Shown here: one piece after another, positions 17,341-25,951 of the stretch | How positions within the stretch are numbered: position 1 is the first letter of the stretch | How the letters are laid out: every line of letters starts with the position of its first letter | Assembly (NCBI RefSeq): GCF_013205025.1 | Contig: NZ_JABMLE010000001.1 | Location: 682,001-746,000, forward strand | Reading direction: 5' to 3' | Source: Rathayibacter sp. VKM Ac-2857 | GTDB taxonomy: Bacteria; Actinomycetota; Actinomycetes; Actinomycetales; Microbacteriaceae | Length of the DNA: 64,000 bases | Made by a program: the position numbers and the translations under genes | Notes under the pieces: model-generated | Databases searched by the model: none | What the model was told of the DNA's origin: nothing | The model's input: the letters and a program-made list of their open reading frames with translations, nothing else

Positions 17341-20200
17341 CGTCGGTCCCGTCGTCGAACTGGCCGGTGGCCTCACCGGGCTCGTCGTCGATCCCGGCGA
17401 CGGCGGCTCCCGAGCGGGAGCGCTCGAGCGAGAGGCCGGTGGGGACGGCGAGCAGGAACGCGACCAGGAACACGATGAGCAGGGCGATCGTATAGGCGAC
17501 GCCGAACGGACCGACGACGCCCTGCGGCGCCGCGTCGATCCGCGTGCCCTCGGTGTCGACCGCGGTCCAGAGCAGGCCGTACTGGGTGTCGCCGACCGCG
17601 GAGAACGCCGCGTTGCCGTCGAGGGAGACCGCGGCGCGGGCGCTGACGGCCGAGGCGGCGTCGCCGGCCTCGGTGCTGGTCGGCGGGGCGAGCACGACGA
17701 AGCGGACACCGAGGTCCTGCAGGGCCGTGCCGATGTCGTAGCCGGTCCGCGAGACGAGGTTGCCGGCGAGCTCGTCGATCGCGTCGGTCCGCTCGGTGCC
17801 GGTCGCGGCGAGCGTCGACTGCTGGTCGAGGGTCGCTCCTGCACCGCGCTCGAGGCGCGCGAGGATCCCGCCGTCCGACTGCGGGACGAGCACGATCGTG
17901 CCCACCCGCGGCTCGTTCAGCGCCTCCGCGGCGACGTAGGCCGGCAGCGAGCGGTCGGAGCCGGCCGTGGTGACCGACGCGAAGCCCGTGGGGAAGAGGA
18001 CGGCCAGCGGAGCGACCGCGACGATCGCGGCGGCCGTGACGACCAGCGCGGGCACGGGGCGGTAGGAGGGCAGCGCCGTGACCGAGAGCGAGAAGCCGAC
18101 GACCAGGCCCAGCCAGTACAGGCTGAGGCCCGTCCCGCTCCAGACCGCGACCGTCTCGGAGCCGGTGGTGGCGACCTGGATGCCCTGCGCGAGCGCCGCG
18201 GTGAGCAGCCCGGCGGCGGCCACGCCGACTCCGCCGAGGGCCGAGAGGTTGTTCGGCAGCAGCAGGGCCGCGAGAGCCGAGATCACCAGCGGCAGGACGA
18301 GGACCGCGGTCGCCAGGCCGGCCGCCGCGGCGGGGATGCCGAGACCGCCGAGGAACCCGAGCCAGCCGGTCGTGAAGCCGGACGGGAAGCCCGCGACGAG
18401 CGAGAAGAAGTCCGCGCGGACGGAGGGCAGCGGCACACCGGGGTCGGCGAGGATCGCGAACCAGTCGCCGCGCTGGGCGTGCGCGACGATGATCGGGAAG
18501 AGCAGTGCGAGCGCCGGGATCGGCAGCCCGGCGAAGCGCCCGATCCGGCGCCCCGAGGTGGCCAGCACAACGATCCAGATCACCGCGAGCGGCACGGCCA
18601 GCACCGGGGCACAGGCGACGACCGCCGCCGCGAGGATCGAGGCGGTCGCCGACGACGACCACGAGCGGTAGGCGCCGAAGCCGGCGAAGAAGAGCCAGGG
18701 CAGCAGGACGTGCACGAGGATCGCGGCCGGGCGGCCCTCGGACTGGGCCGCGAAGAAGGCGGGGGCGAGCAGGTAGACGAAGGCGCCGGCGCCGCGCGCG
18801 ATCGGCCGCGCGGTGAGGCGGGCGATCATCATCCAGGCGCCCATCGTGGCCAGCGGCAGCGCGGTCAGGTAGAGCAGGACGATCGAGAAGCTCGGCGCCC
18901 AGAAGGTCAGCGAGCCGAGCACGGCGAGCACCGCGGCGAACGGGTCCGCCGCGCCGATGAAGCCGGAGCCGAGATCGCGCCAGCCGTAGGCGGCGTTGCG
19001 CCACAGCTCGCCGACCGACGGCGAGAGGGTCAGCAGGCCACCGCCGCTCATGGCGGTAGCGGCGATCAGGCGCGTGTAGACGATCAGGCCGGCCAGGGCC
19101 GCGACCAGGACGATCCAGACTCCCCCGCCCTGGAAGAAGTGCAGCGGGTGCCGCTCGCGGCTCGCCTGCACCCGGACGGCGTCGTGCCGGACCGAGCGGA
19201 GCTGCCGGACCACGTCGAGCGGGATGCGCAGCGGGGCGATCGCCTTCCAGCCGACGTTCTTCGACGAGCGGAGGACCTTCCTGGCGTGGAAGACCTTGGT
19301 GCCGCCGAACGCGACGACGAAGGCGGCGAGCAACTCGCCGCCGACCAGGCCGGGCTGCTTGCGCAGGAGCCGGACGGCGGCGCGTCCGACGGCGAGCGGC
19401 ACGAGCGACAGCCAGTGCACGACGAGGAGGGCGACCGGGGCGTAGGCGAGGCGGCGGTGCAGCTGCGCGGTGCGGTGCTGACGGGCGCGCCGGCGCTCTC
19501 CGCTGTCGATCCGCCGGCCGTCGGGCCGCTGGAGTCCGATGCGGGCGGTGGTCACGCGGGCGTCGGGGACGCGGCTGACCCGGTGCCCGGCGAGGCGGGT
19601 GCGGATCGAGAAGTCGAGGGCGTCGTCGACGACGGGCAGTCCGGGGTCGAAGCCGCCGAGCTCCTCCCAGAGCGCGTGCCGCACGAGCATGCCGCCCGCG
19701 GCGACGGCGAGCACGTCGGGTGTGGCGTCGTGCTGGCCCTGGTCCAGCTCGTCCTCGACGAGGTGGACGGTGGTGCCGTAGTTGGTGATCGACTCGCCGT
19801 AGCTGCGGATGTAGCCGGAGCGGGTCCAGTCCATCACCTTCGGCCCGGCGACCGCCACGGAGGGAGCGACCTCGACCGCACCGAGGAGCGCGGCGAGCGC
19901 ACCCGGCTCAGGAGCGGAGTCGGCGGCGAGCAGCCACAGCCACTCGTCCTCCCCCGTCGGCGCCTGCATGACGCGCACGGCGCGGCCGACGGCCTGGCCG
20001 AACGGGAGGTTCTCGGCGACCTGCACGAACTGCGTCGGGCCCCAGCCGGAGAGCAGCTCGCCGGTCGCGTCCTTCGAGCCGCCGTCGACGAACACGGTCG
20101 CATCGGGCTGACGGGTCTGGGCCCGCAGCGCCGCGAGGGTTCGATCCAGGTAGGCCGCGCCGTTGTGCGCGACCAGGACGGCGGTGACTCGTGGATACAT
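17333..20200 (-). CDS. Large GT2 glycosyltransferase fused to a multi-pass membrane domain
   Basis: Protein of 955 residues. Residues 1-240 form a GT-A glycosyltransferase of family 2 (VTAVLVAHNGAAYLDRTLAAL, VFVDGGSKDAT, WLLAADSAPEPGALAALL, DDALDFSIRTRLAGHRV). From about 270 to 930 there are some 12-14 membrane segments with outer loops, ending in an acidic tail. It probably transfers a sugar to a lipid-linked or wall-glycan acceptor. Gene order (whiB2 upstream, DUF5719 downstream) places it where mycobacteria carry envelope glycosyltransferases. The ATG at 20200 has GGGTGG 6 bases upstream. Substrate unknown. Confidence 0.85.
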   Translation of the reverse strand: MYPRVTAVLVAHNGAAYLDRTLAALRAQTRQPDATVFVDGGSKDATGELLSGWGPTQFVQVAENLPFGQAVGRAVRVMQAPTGEDEWLWLLAADSAPEPGALAALLGAVEVAPSVAVAGPKVMDWTRSGYIRSYGESITNYGTTVHLVEDELDQGQHDATPDVLAVAAGGMLVRHALWEELGGFDPGLPVVDDALDFSIRTRLAGHRVSRVPDARVTTARIGLQRPDGRRIDSGERRRARQHRTAQLHRRLAYAPVALLVVHWLSLVPLAVGRAAVRLLRKQPGLVGGELLAAFVVAFGGTKVFHARKVLRSSKNVGWKAIAPLRIPLDVVRQLRSVRHDAVRVQASRERHPLHFFQGGGVWIVLVAALAGLIVYTRLIAATAMSGGGLLTLSPSVGELWRNAAYGWRDLGSGFIGAADPFAAVLAVLGSLTFWAPSFSIVLLYLTALPLATMGAWMMIARLTARPIARGAGAFVYLLAPAFFAAQSEGRPAAILVHVLLPWLFFAGFGAYRSWSSSATASILAAAVVACAPVLAVPLAVIWIVVLATSGRRIGRFAGLPIPALALLFPIIVAHAQRGDWFAILADPGVPLPSVRADFFSLVAGFPSGFTTGWLGFLGGLGIPAAAAGLATAVLVLPLVISALAALLLPNNLSALGGVGVAAAGLLTAALAQGIQVATTGSETVAVWSGTGLSLYWLGLVVGFSLSVTALPSYRPVPALVVTAAAIVAVAPLAVLFPTGFASVTTAGSDRSLPAYVAAEALNEPRVGTIVLVPQSDGGILARLERGAGATLDQQSTLAATGTERTDAIDELAGNLVSRTGYDIGTALQDLGVRFVVLAPPTSTEAGDAASAVSARAAVSLDGNAAFSAVGDTQYGLLWTAVDTEGTRIDAAPQGVVGPFGVAYTIALLIVFLVAFLLAVPTGLSLERSRSGAAVAGIDDEPGEATGQFDDGTDDA

Positions 20201-20270
20201 CGCGGACCACCCTAAGCGATGGGCGCACGGCGCCCTGCGGCGGCTCGCCGCCCCCGACGGGTCGGGGCCG

Positions 20271-20642
20271 TCACGCCCGGCGGCGCAGCTTGCGGCGCTC
20301 GCGCTCGGAGAGACCGCCCCAGATGCCGAAGCGCTCGTCGTTCTCCAGCGCGTACTCGAGGCACTGGGCCCGGACCTCGCAGGAGGTGCAGATCTTCTTC
20401 GCGTCGCGCGTCGATCCGCCCTTCTCGGGGAAGAACGCCTCGGGGTCGGTCTGCGCGCAGAGCGAGTCGACCTGCCACGACAGCACGCCACCGGGCGCCT
20501 GGCTGTCGGAGTCGATGCCCTGGCGGACACCGGGGACGCCGAGCCGGACCGGATCGACGAACCAGTCCTCCGGGACCGCCCGCATCTCGGAGCCGTTGCC
20601 GCCGCCGATGTCACTTCCGGAGACGCTGTCGGGAATCGCCAT
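20271..20642 (-). CDS. whiB2: WhiB-family iron-sulfur transcription factor (WhiB2/WhmD type)
   Basis: [4Fe-4S] WhiB-like regulator required for septation and cell division in mycobacteria. It has 123 residues with four cluster cysteines (DSLCAQTDPEAFFPEKGGS, then KKICTSCEVRAQC), the GIWGG turn and a basic C-terminus (LSERERRKLRRRA). The DPEAFFPEKGGSTR segment is typical of the WhiB2/WhmD subgroup, and the neighbours match whiB2 in M. tuberculosis (Rv3260c). The ATG at 20642 is chosen over one at 20669 because GGAGA lies 6 bases upstream. A good promoter lies about 60 bases before it. Confidence 0.93.
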   Translation of the reverse strand: MAIPDSVSGSDIGGGNGSEMRAVPEDWFVDPVRLGVPGVRQGIDSDSQAPGGVLSWQVDSLCAQTDPEAFFPEKGGSTRDAKKICTSCEVRAQCLEYALENDERFGIWGGLSERERRKLRRRA

Positions 20643-20708
20643 ACCGTCTCCTACCCCGCCCGCGAACATGATCGGCGGCCGGCTCCTCCCGGAGCGACTG
20701 CCTCAGTA

Positions 20709-20737
20709 ATTACATCGGTGTCATTCGCTGAGGTCAA
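20709..20737 (-). promoter_or_regulatory. Promoter of whiB2
   Basis: On the minus strand: -35 TTGACC (20732-20737), 17-base spacer, -10 TGTAAT (20709-20714). This is the best consensus promoter I found in the window. It predicts a transcript start near 20702 and a leader of about 60 bases. The stretch is clearly AT-richer than its surroundings. Confidence 0.7.
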
Positions 20738-20750
20738 GTCGCGGACCATA

Positions 20751-20775
20751 AACCCTCAACCCGCCGTGGAGGGTT
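20751..20775 (-). terminator. Candidate terminator hairpin after galE
   Basis: A 7-bp inverted repeat (AACCCTC at 20751-20757 with GAGGGTT at 20769-20775) followed on the minus strand by TATGG. A second hairpin, CGACAC/GTGTCG at 20778-20795, lies next to it. Both lie between the galE stop and the whiB2 promoter and could end galE transcription or serve as a regulator site. Confidence 0.35.
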
Positions 20776-20822
20776 CACGACACACCGGCGTGTCGCGACC
20801 GTGTCGAAGCTCGCGGCGGGCG

Positions 20823-21788
20823 TCAGGTCGTCGCGGCGCTCCGGGCGCGCCAGGCGCTCTCGACCATCTCGGCGACCGTGTGGCGCATCTCCCAGCCGAG
20901 GTCGCGGGCGGCGGTCTCGCCCGAGGCGACGATGCGGGGCGGGTCGCCCGGGCGGCGCGGGGCGACCTCGGGGGTGAAGGCGATGCCGGTGCTGTCGGCG
21001 ATCGCGGTCATGATCTCGCCGACCGAGGCGCCGGAGCCGCTGCCCAGGTTGTAGACCGGATCGATCGGCTCGCCGCCGGCCAGGCGGCGGGCCGCCGCGA
21101 CGTGGGCGAGGGCGAGATCGGCGACGTGGATGTAGTCGCGGACGCAGGTGCCGTCCGGAGTCGGGTAGTCGTCGCCGTTGATCCGCGGCGTGCGGCCGGC
21201 CAGAAGGGCCTCGAAGACGAGCGGGAAGAGGTTGTGCGGGCTGGTGTCGTAGACGTCCGGGTAGCCGGAGCCGACGACGTTGAAGTAGCGGAGCGAGGCG
21301 TGACGCACCCCGTGGGCGCGGCCGGCGTCGGCGAGCAGCCACTCGCCGATCAGCTTCGACTCGCCGTAGGGCGACTCCGGGCTCTTCGGGGTGCTCTCCG
21401 TCACGAGCTCGACGTCGACCGCGCCGTAGACCGCGGCGCTGGAGGAGAACACGATCGAGCGGACGCCGGCGCGCTCCATGGCGGCGAGCACGCGCATCGT
21501 GCCGGTGACGTTCTGCTCGTAGGTGTGCAGCGGGCGCTGCACCGAGACCCCCGCGTACTTGAAGCCGGCGACGTGCACGACGCCCTCGATGTCGTGCTGC
21601 GCGAAGACCTCGTCCAGCAGCGCCTCGTCGAGGATCGAGCCGCGGTGGAACGGCACGCCCTCGGGGACGAAGCCCTCGTGGCCGGACGACAGGTCGTCGA
21701 GGACGACGGGGTCGATGCCCTGCTCGGCGAACGCGCGCACCACGTGCGCTCCGATGTACCCGGCGCCGCCGGTGACCAGCCATGCCAT
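20823..21788 (-). CDS. galE: UDP-glucose 4-epimerase
   Basis: Extended short-chain dehydrogenase that interconverts UDP-glucose and UDP-galactose in the cytosol. It has 321 residues: the NAD-binding motif TGGAGYIGAH at 6-15, FSSSAAVYG with the catalytic Ser, and the Tyr/Lys pair in SPYGESK. Later segments GDDYPTPDGTCVRDYIHVADLA and YNLGSGSGASVGEI are characteristic of GalE. The ATG at 21788 follows GAGGAGGA at good spacing. It is separated from whiB2 by its own hairpins, so it is probably a single-gene unit supplying sugar for the surface glycan. Confidence 0.92.
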   Translation of the reverse strand: MAWLVTGGAGYIGAHVVRAFAEQGIDPVVLDDLSSGHEGFVPEGVPFHRGSILDEALLDEVFAQHDIEGVVHVAGFKYAGVSVQRPLHTYEQNVTGTMRVLAAMERAGVRSIVFSSSAAVYGAVDVELVTESTPKSPESPYGESKLIGEWLLADAGRAHGVRHASLRYFNVVGSGYPDVYDTSPHNLFPLVFEALLAGRTPRINGDDYPTPDGTCVRDYIHVADLALAHVAAARRLAGGEPIDPVYNLGSGSGASVGEIMTAIADSTGIAFTPEVAPRRPGDPPRIVASGETAARDLGWEMRHTVAEMVESAWRARSAATT

Positions 21789-21885
21789 GTGGATCCTCCT
21801 CGATGACGGAGCGCCGCGCGCGCACCGACGCCACCCTAGCGGCGGGGCGGAGAGGCCGTTATGGCGGGAAGTCGCGGTGTCGCGA

Positions 21886-21891
21886 TATCCT
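21886..21891 (+). promoter_or_regulatory. Candidate -10 box of the AraC-type regulator
   Basis: TATCCT with a 6-base gap to the GTG at 21898. The position favours this GTG over an in-frame GTG at 21877. Confidence 0.45.
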
Positions 21892-21897
21892 GCCGTC

Positions 21898-22857
21898 GTG
21901 CTCAGCTCCGTCGCCGTCCTCGCCCTGCCCGGGGTCGCCCCGTTCGAGTTCGGCGTGGTCTGCGAGGTCTTCGGGATCGACCGGCGCGACCACGGCGGAC
22001 CGGTCTTCGACTTCCGCATCGCGACCGCGGATCCGGGGCCGGTGCGCACTTCCCTCGGCTTCGACCTGATGATCGCCGACGGCCTCGACGCGGCCGAGGA
22101 CGCCGATCTGATCGCCGTGCCCGCGCATCCGGTCGGCCCCGTCGACCCGCGGGTGCTCGCTCTGCTGCGCCGCGCCCACGAGCGGGGAGCGTGGATCCTC
22201 AGCGTGTGCAGCGGTGCCTTCGTGCTGGCCGAGGCGGGACTGCTCGAGGGCCGGCGGGCGACCACCCACTGGATGCACGCCGACGAGCTCGCCCGGCGCT
22301 ACCCGGCGGTCGAGGTCGACCCGGACGTCCTGTTCGTGCAGGAGGGGCGGATCATCACCGGCGCCGGGACCGCGGCGGGGATCGACGCCTGCCTGCACGT
22401 CGTCCGCGAGGAGCTCGGTGCCGCGGCGGCGAACGTGGTCGCGCGCCGGATGGTGGTGCCGCCGCAGCGCCACGGCGGGCAGGCGCAGTTCATCCGCACG
22501 CCGATGCCGGAGGCGCGCGCGGACTCGCTCGCCGAGGTCACCGAGTGGATGCTGCGCCACCTCGACGAGGAGCTGAGCATCGACGTCCTCGCGCGGCGCG
22601 CGCTGATGTCGCCGCGGACGTTCGCCCGCCGCTTCCGCGCCGACCTGGGAACGACGCCGCTGGCCTGGCTGAACCGCCAGCGCCTCCTGCGCGCCCAGCA
22701 GCTGCTGGAGGAGTCCGACCTCACCCTCGAGGCGATCGCCGTCCGCGTCGGCTTCGGCACCGCCGCCGTCCTCCGCCACCACTTCACCCGCGTGCTGCAG
22801 ACGACGCCGGCGGCCTACCGCCGCACCTTCGCGCCGGCGGCCGCGGCCGCCTCCTGA
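21898..22857 (+). CDS. GlxA-type transcription regulator (DJ-1/PfpI plus AraC HTH)
   Basis: Regulator of 319 residues. Residues 1-175 form a DJ-1/PfpI-like domain (SSVAVLALPGVAPFEFGVVC, ILSVCSGAFVLAEAGLLEGR with the family Cys). Residues 220-315 form the double helix-turn-helix AraC domain (LARRALMSPRTFARRFRADL, AIAVRVGFGTAAVLRHHF, PAAYRRTF). Such regulators sense small metabolites; the ligand is not evident. The GTG at 21898 is favoured by a leaderless-type -10 box. The 3' end faces a palindromic-repeat island and the convergent manA. Confidence 0.88.
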   Translation: MLSSVAVLALPGVAPFEFGVVCEVFGIDRRDHGGPVFDFRIATADPGPVRTSLGFDLMIADGLDAAEDADLIAVPAHPVGPVDPRVLALLRRAHERGAWILSVCSGAFVLAEAGLLEGRRATTHWMHADELARRYPAVEVDPDVLFVQEGRIITGAGTAAGIDACLHVVREELGAAAANVVARRMVVPPQRHGGQAQFIRTPMPEARADSLAEVTEWMLRHLDEELSIDVLARRALMSPRTFARRFRADLGTTPLAWLNRQRLLRAQQLLEESDLTLEAIAVRVGFGTAAVLRHHFTRVLQTTPAAYRRTFAPAAAAAS

Positions 22858-23257
22858 CCATCGGGACCACCGGCACAGGCGGGCTCGATCACGTGGGTCT
22901 CGATACGCCCTGCGGGCTACTCGACCAGCATGGTGCGCCCTGCGCGCTGCTCGACCAGCATGGATCGCGCTGCGCGCTGCTCGACCAGCAGGGGAGAGCA
23001 CATCCGCGAGAGGCACGGCGGTCCATGCTGATCGAGTAGCCCGCGCAGCGGGCGTATCGAGATCCGCGCCCGCAAGAACGACGGGCTGACGGAAGCGGGT
23101 CTCGATACGCGCTGCGCGCTACTCGACCAGCATGGTCGGGGCGCCCCGCGGCCTCTCCCCCACCACCGAGACGCGAACCTCATGCTGATCGAGTAGCCCG
23201 CGCAGCGGGCGTATCGAGATCCCCCACCGCAAGAACGGCGGGCCGAAGAGCCGCCCG
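22858..23257. repeat. Palindromic repeat island between the AraC-type regulator and manA
   Basis: This 400-base gap holds no gene. It contains four copies of a roughly 40-base element with core CTCGATACGC..GC..GCTACTCGA and end CCAGCATG: plus-oriented at about 22895 and 23099, minus-oriented at about 23022-23064 and 23180-23220. They form two head-to-head pairs. Between them lie two extra truncated 30-base copies in tandem (22933-22992). Each element has an internal short palindrome (GCCC/GGGC). The layout resembles REP/BIME elements. Confidence 0.85.
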
Positions 23258-24475
23258 TCAGACCGTGGCGACGAAAAGGGTGCCGCGGCCGGTCACCGAG
23301 AGGGCGCGCTCGGACGGCGTGACGTAGACGCTGCCCCCGCGCTCGACGGTCACGGAGCCCTCGGCGCCCTGCACGGTGAACGACCCGGCGGTGGCGATCG
23401 CGATGGCCGGACCGTCGAGCTCGACGCGCACCGGCTCGTCCGAGGTCGGCTCGACGACGGCGAGCAGGAAGTCCGGCACGTCCGGCCGGTACACGCGCAG
23501 GCCCGGCGCCGGCTCCTCGGCCGGCAGATACGGCACCGGCAGCGGCGAGAACTCGAGCACGCTCACCAGCTCGGGCACGTCGATGTGCTTGGGCGTGAGC
23601 CCGCCGCGCAGCACGTTGTCGGAGGCGGCCATCAGCTCGACGCCCGTGCCCGCAAGGTACGCGTGGATGTTGCCGGCGGGCAGGTAGAGCACCTCGCCGC
23701 GCGCGAGCCGCACGCGGTTGAGCAGCAGCGAGAGCACGACGCCCGGATCGCCCGGGTAGGCCTCGGCGAGCGAGAGCACCGTCGCGGTCTCGAGGCGGTC
23801 GTCGCCCTCCGACGCTCCCACCACGGCCGCGATCAGCGCCGCGACCTCCGCGCGGTCGCCGTCGGCCAGCAGCCACGAGACGGCCCGGCGGAGCACGACC
23901 GCCGGCTCGCCCGCGAGCTCCGCGGCGAAGCGCGTGATCGCCGCCGCCTGCTCCCCCGCGGCGCGACCGGCCAGCTCGGCCAGCAGCGCGCGGGTGCCCT
24001 CGAGCTCGCGGAACCCGCAGAGGGCGTCGAAGCTCTCGGTGAGCGCGTAGATCAGCTCGGGCTTGTGGAACGGGTCCTTGTAGTTGCGCTCGGCCGCGTC
24101 GCGCGGGACGCCGGCCTCGTCCTCCTCGACGAAGCGGCGCTGCGCCGTCTCGGACGAGGGGTGGGCCTGCAGCGAGAGCGGCGCCCCCGCCGCGAGGATC
24201 TTGAGCAGGAACGGCAGCCGCGGCGCTCCGGACACGGGATCGACCGAGCCGGCGACTCCGGCGAGCGCCGCGTCGGGCTCGCGGGCGATCCACTCGGCGA
24301 GGGTCGACGCGCCGACGGAGGCGGGGTCGAGGAGGCGGGCCGGCGAGCCCGGGTGCGCCCCCAGCCACAGCTCCGCTTCGGGACGGCCGGACGGCGCGAT
24401 GCCGAGGGCGTCCGAGATGCCGGTGAGCGAGCCCCAGGCGTAGTCGCGGGGGGTGTTGCCGATCGGGATGAACAC
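23258..24475 (-). CDS. manA: Mannose-6-phosphate isomerase, class I
   Basis: Zinc enzyme interconverting fructose 6-phosphate and mannose 6-phosphate, the entry to GDP-mannose and so to the Gmd products made 5 kb away. It has 405 residues. Metal and active-site motifs are visible: PLSLQAHPSSETAQ (Gln and His), KDPFHKPELIYAL, and YLPAGNIHAYL. The C-terminal cupin ends in GTLFVATV. The GTG at 24475 is preceded by GGAAGG at 8 bases and begins the family start FIPIGNTPRDYAWGS. The order matches Rv3255c. Convergent to the AraC-type gene across the repeat island. Confidence 0.95.
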   Translation of the reverse strand: MFIPIGNTPRDYAWGSLTGISDALGIAPSGRPEAELWLGAHPGSPARLLDPASVGASTLAEWIAREPDAALAGVAGSVDPVSGAPRLPFLLKILAAGAPLSLQAHPSSETAQRRFVEEDEAGVPRDAAERNYKDPFHKPELIYALTESFDALCGFRELEGTRALLAELAGRAAGEQAAAITRFAAELAGEPAVVLRRAVSWLLADGDRAEVAALIAAVVGASEGDDRLETATVLSLAEAYPGDPGVVLSLLLNRVRLARGEVLYLPAGNIHAYLAGTGVELMAASDNVLRGGLTPKHIDVPELVSVLEFSPLPVPYLPAEEPAPGLRVYRPDVPDFLLAVVEPTSDEPVRVELDGPAIAIATAGSFTVQGAEGSVTVERGGSVYVTPSERALSVTGRGTLFVATV

Positions 24476-24715
24476 GGCGAGGGCCTTCCGTTCCGGGGCG
24501 GTGTGCGAGTCGGCACCGTCCGGATCCTGCCGGGGCGGGCCGGGCCCGACGCTAGCAGGATCTACAAGAGCGGCCCCGGAGGAGCGGCCGCCGCTTGGCG
24601 CCGATCGCCAGCGTCCGCGCCGCCCGGGCACCCCCTTCGTATCCTGGGAGGAGCCGCACCGCCGCCGCTCCTGCGGGCCGAGTCGCTGCGCGCCCGAGCG
24701 ATGGAGCGATGGACC

Positions 24716-25903
24716 ATGGACAGCACGACCTTCGAACTGCTCAGTGCCGACTTCTACGGCTTCGAGTCGCGGCTCACCCCCGCGGAGAAGGAGCTCCTCG
24801 TGGGCGTCCGCGCCTTCCTCGAGGAGCAGGTCCGGCCGATCGCCGACGAGTACTGGGAGCGCGCCGAGTTCCCCCGGCAGCTCATCCCCGGGATCCACGC
24901 CACCGGCGTGATCGGCCTCTCCTGGCCCGAGACGCGCGCGATCGAGAACTCGTCGGTGTTCCGCGGCTGGGTCGCTCTCGAGTTCGGCCGGGTCGACGCG
25001 AGCATCGCCACCTACGTCGGCGTGCAGAACGGCCTCGTGATGGGGACGGTCGGCGTCGCCGGCTCGGAGGAGCAGCGCGCCGAGTGGCTGCCCAAGCTCG
25101 CCTCGGGCGAGGTGATCGGCGCCTTCGGCCTCACCGAGCCGCACTCCGGCTCCGACTCCGCGCAGGGCCTGCGCACCACCGCCCGCCGCGAGGGCGACAC
25201 CTGGATCCTCGACGGCGAGAAGCGCTGGATCGGCAACGCGACCTTCAGCGACGTCACCGTGATCTGGGCGAAGGACATCGCCGACGGCCAGGTGAAGGGC
25301 TTCCTCGTCCCGACGTCCACGCCGGGCTACCGCGCCACGGCCATCGCCCGCAAGCAGAGCCTGCGGACCGTGCAGAACGCCGACATCGTGCTCGAGGGGG
25401 TGCGCGTGCCGGAGTCGCTGCGACTGCAGGGCTCGAACTCGTTCCGCGACACCGCGAAGGTCCTCCGCCTGACCCGCGCCGAGGTGGCCTGGCAGGCGAT
25501 CGGCGTCGCGATCGGCGCCTACGACGCCGCCCTGCGCTACGCCCGCGAGCGCGTGCAGTTCGGCAAGCCGCTGGTCGGCCACCAGCTGGTGCAGGACCTG
25601 CTGGTCAAGAGCATCGGCAACATCACCGCGAGCATCGCCCTGGCCACCCGGGTCTCCGAGATGCTCGACGCGGGCGAGCAGCGCGACGAGCACTCCGCCC
25701 TCGCCAAGGCGTACACGACGGCGCGGATGCGCGAGACGGTCGCCTGGTGCCGCGAGGTGATGGGCGGCAACGGCATCGTCCTCGACTACGGGGTGGCCCG
25801 GTTCTTCGCCGACGCGGAGGCGCTCTACTCCTACGAGGGCACCCGGGAGATGAACACGCTGATCGTGGGCCGCGCGATCACGGGCAGCGCGGCGTTCGTC
25901 TGA
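24716..25903 (+). CDS. Acyl-CoA dehydrogenase, glutaryl-CoA dehydrogenase-like
   Basis: FAD enzyme of 395 residues. Visible motifs: FGLTEPHSGSD (FAD and substrate loop), DGEKRWIGNATFSDVTVIWA, RVQFGKPLVGHQLVQDLLV, MGGNGIVLDYGVARFFAD and SYEGTREMNTLIVGRAITG with the catalytic base Glu. The last segment matches the glutaryl-CoA dehydrogenase branch rather than the short-chain branch; the true substrate is unknown. The ATG at 24716 is used; ATG at 24701 would add five residues. It stands alone between divergent manA and the glycan locus, comparable to fadE25 in mycobacteria. Confidence 0.9.
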   Translation: MDSTTFELLSADFYGFESRLTPAEKELLVGVRAFLEEQVRPIADEYWERAEFPRQLIPGIHATGVIGLSWPETRAIENSSVFRGWVALEFGRVDASIATYVGVQNGLVMGTVGVAGSEEQRAEWLPKLASGEVIGAFGLTEPHSGSDSAQGLRTTARREGDTWILDGEKRWIGNATFSDVTVIWAKDIADGQVKGFLVPTSTPGYRATAIARKQSLRTVQNADIVLEGVRVPESLRLQGSNSFRDTAKVLRLTRAEVAWQAIGVAIGAYDAALRYARERVQFGKPLVGHQLVQDLLVKSIGNITASIALATRVSEMLDAGEQRDEHSALAKAYTTARMRETVAWCREVMGGNGIVLDYGVARFFADAEALYSYEGTREMNTLIVGRAITGSAAFV

Positions 25904-25938
25904 GCAGCGGCCCGCCCGCTCGCCGGCCCCCCGCTCCC

Positions 25939-25944
25939 TAGACT
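25939..25944 (+). promoter_or_regulatory. Candidate -10 box of the first O-antigen-ligase-like gene
   Basis: TAGACT with a 7-base gap to the ATG at 25952, in the 48-base space behind the acyl-CoA dehydrogenase gene. Suggests a leaderless transcript for this two-gene unit. Confidence 0.45.
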
Positions 25945-25951
25945 GTTCGCC

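Noticed and set aside
17189-20215. A 1008-codon open frame on the plus strand antisense to the GT2/membrane gene
   Set aside because: It is a composition artefact: high GC at third positions keeps antisense frames open. The product is a low-complexity Arg/Gly/Glu string without family motifs, while the minus strand encodes a clear glycosyltransferase.
22860-23039. Frames in the repeat islands giving repeated peptides (LLDQHG, RSAGYSISM)
   Set aside because: The peptides arise from the nucleotide repeats themselves and occur in both orientations; no ribosome-binding site, no family match.
22893-23222. CRISPR array
   Set aside because: Repeats alternate in orientation, spacers are irregular or themselves similar, and no cas genes are nearby.
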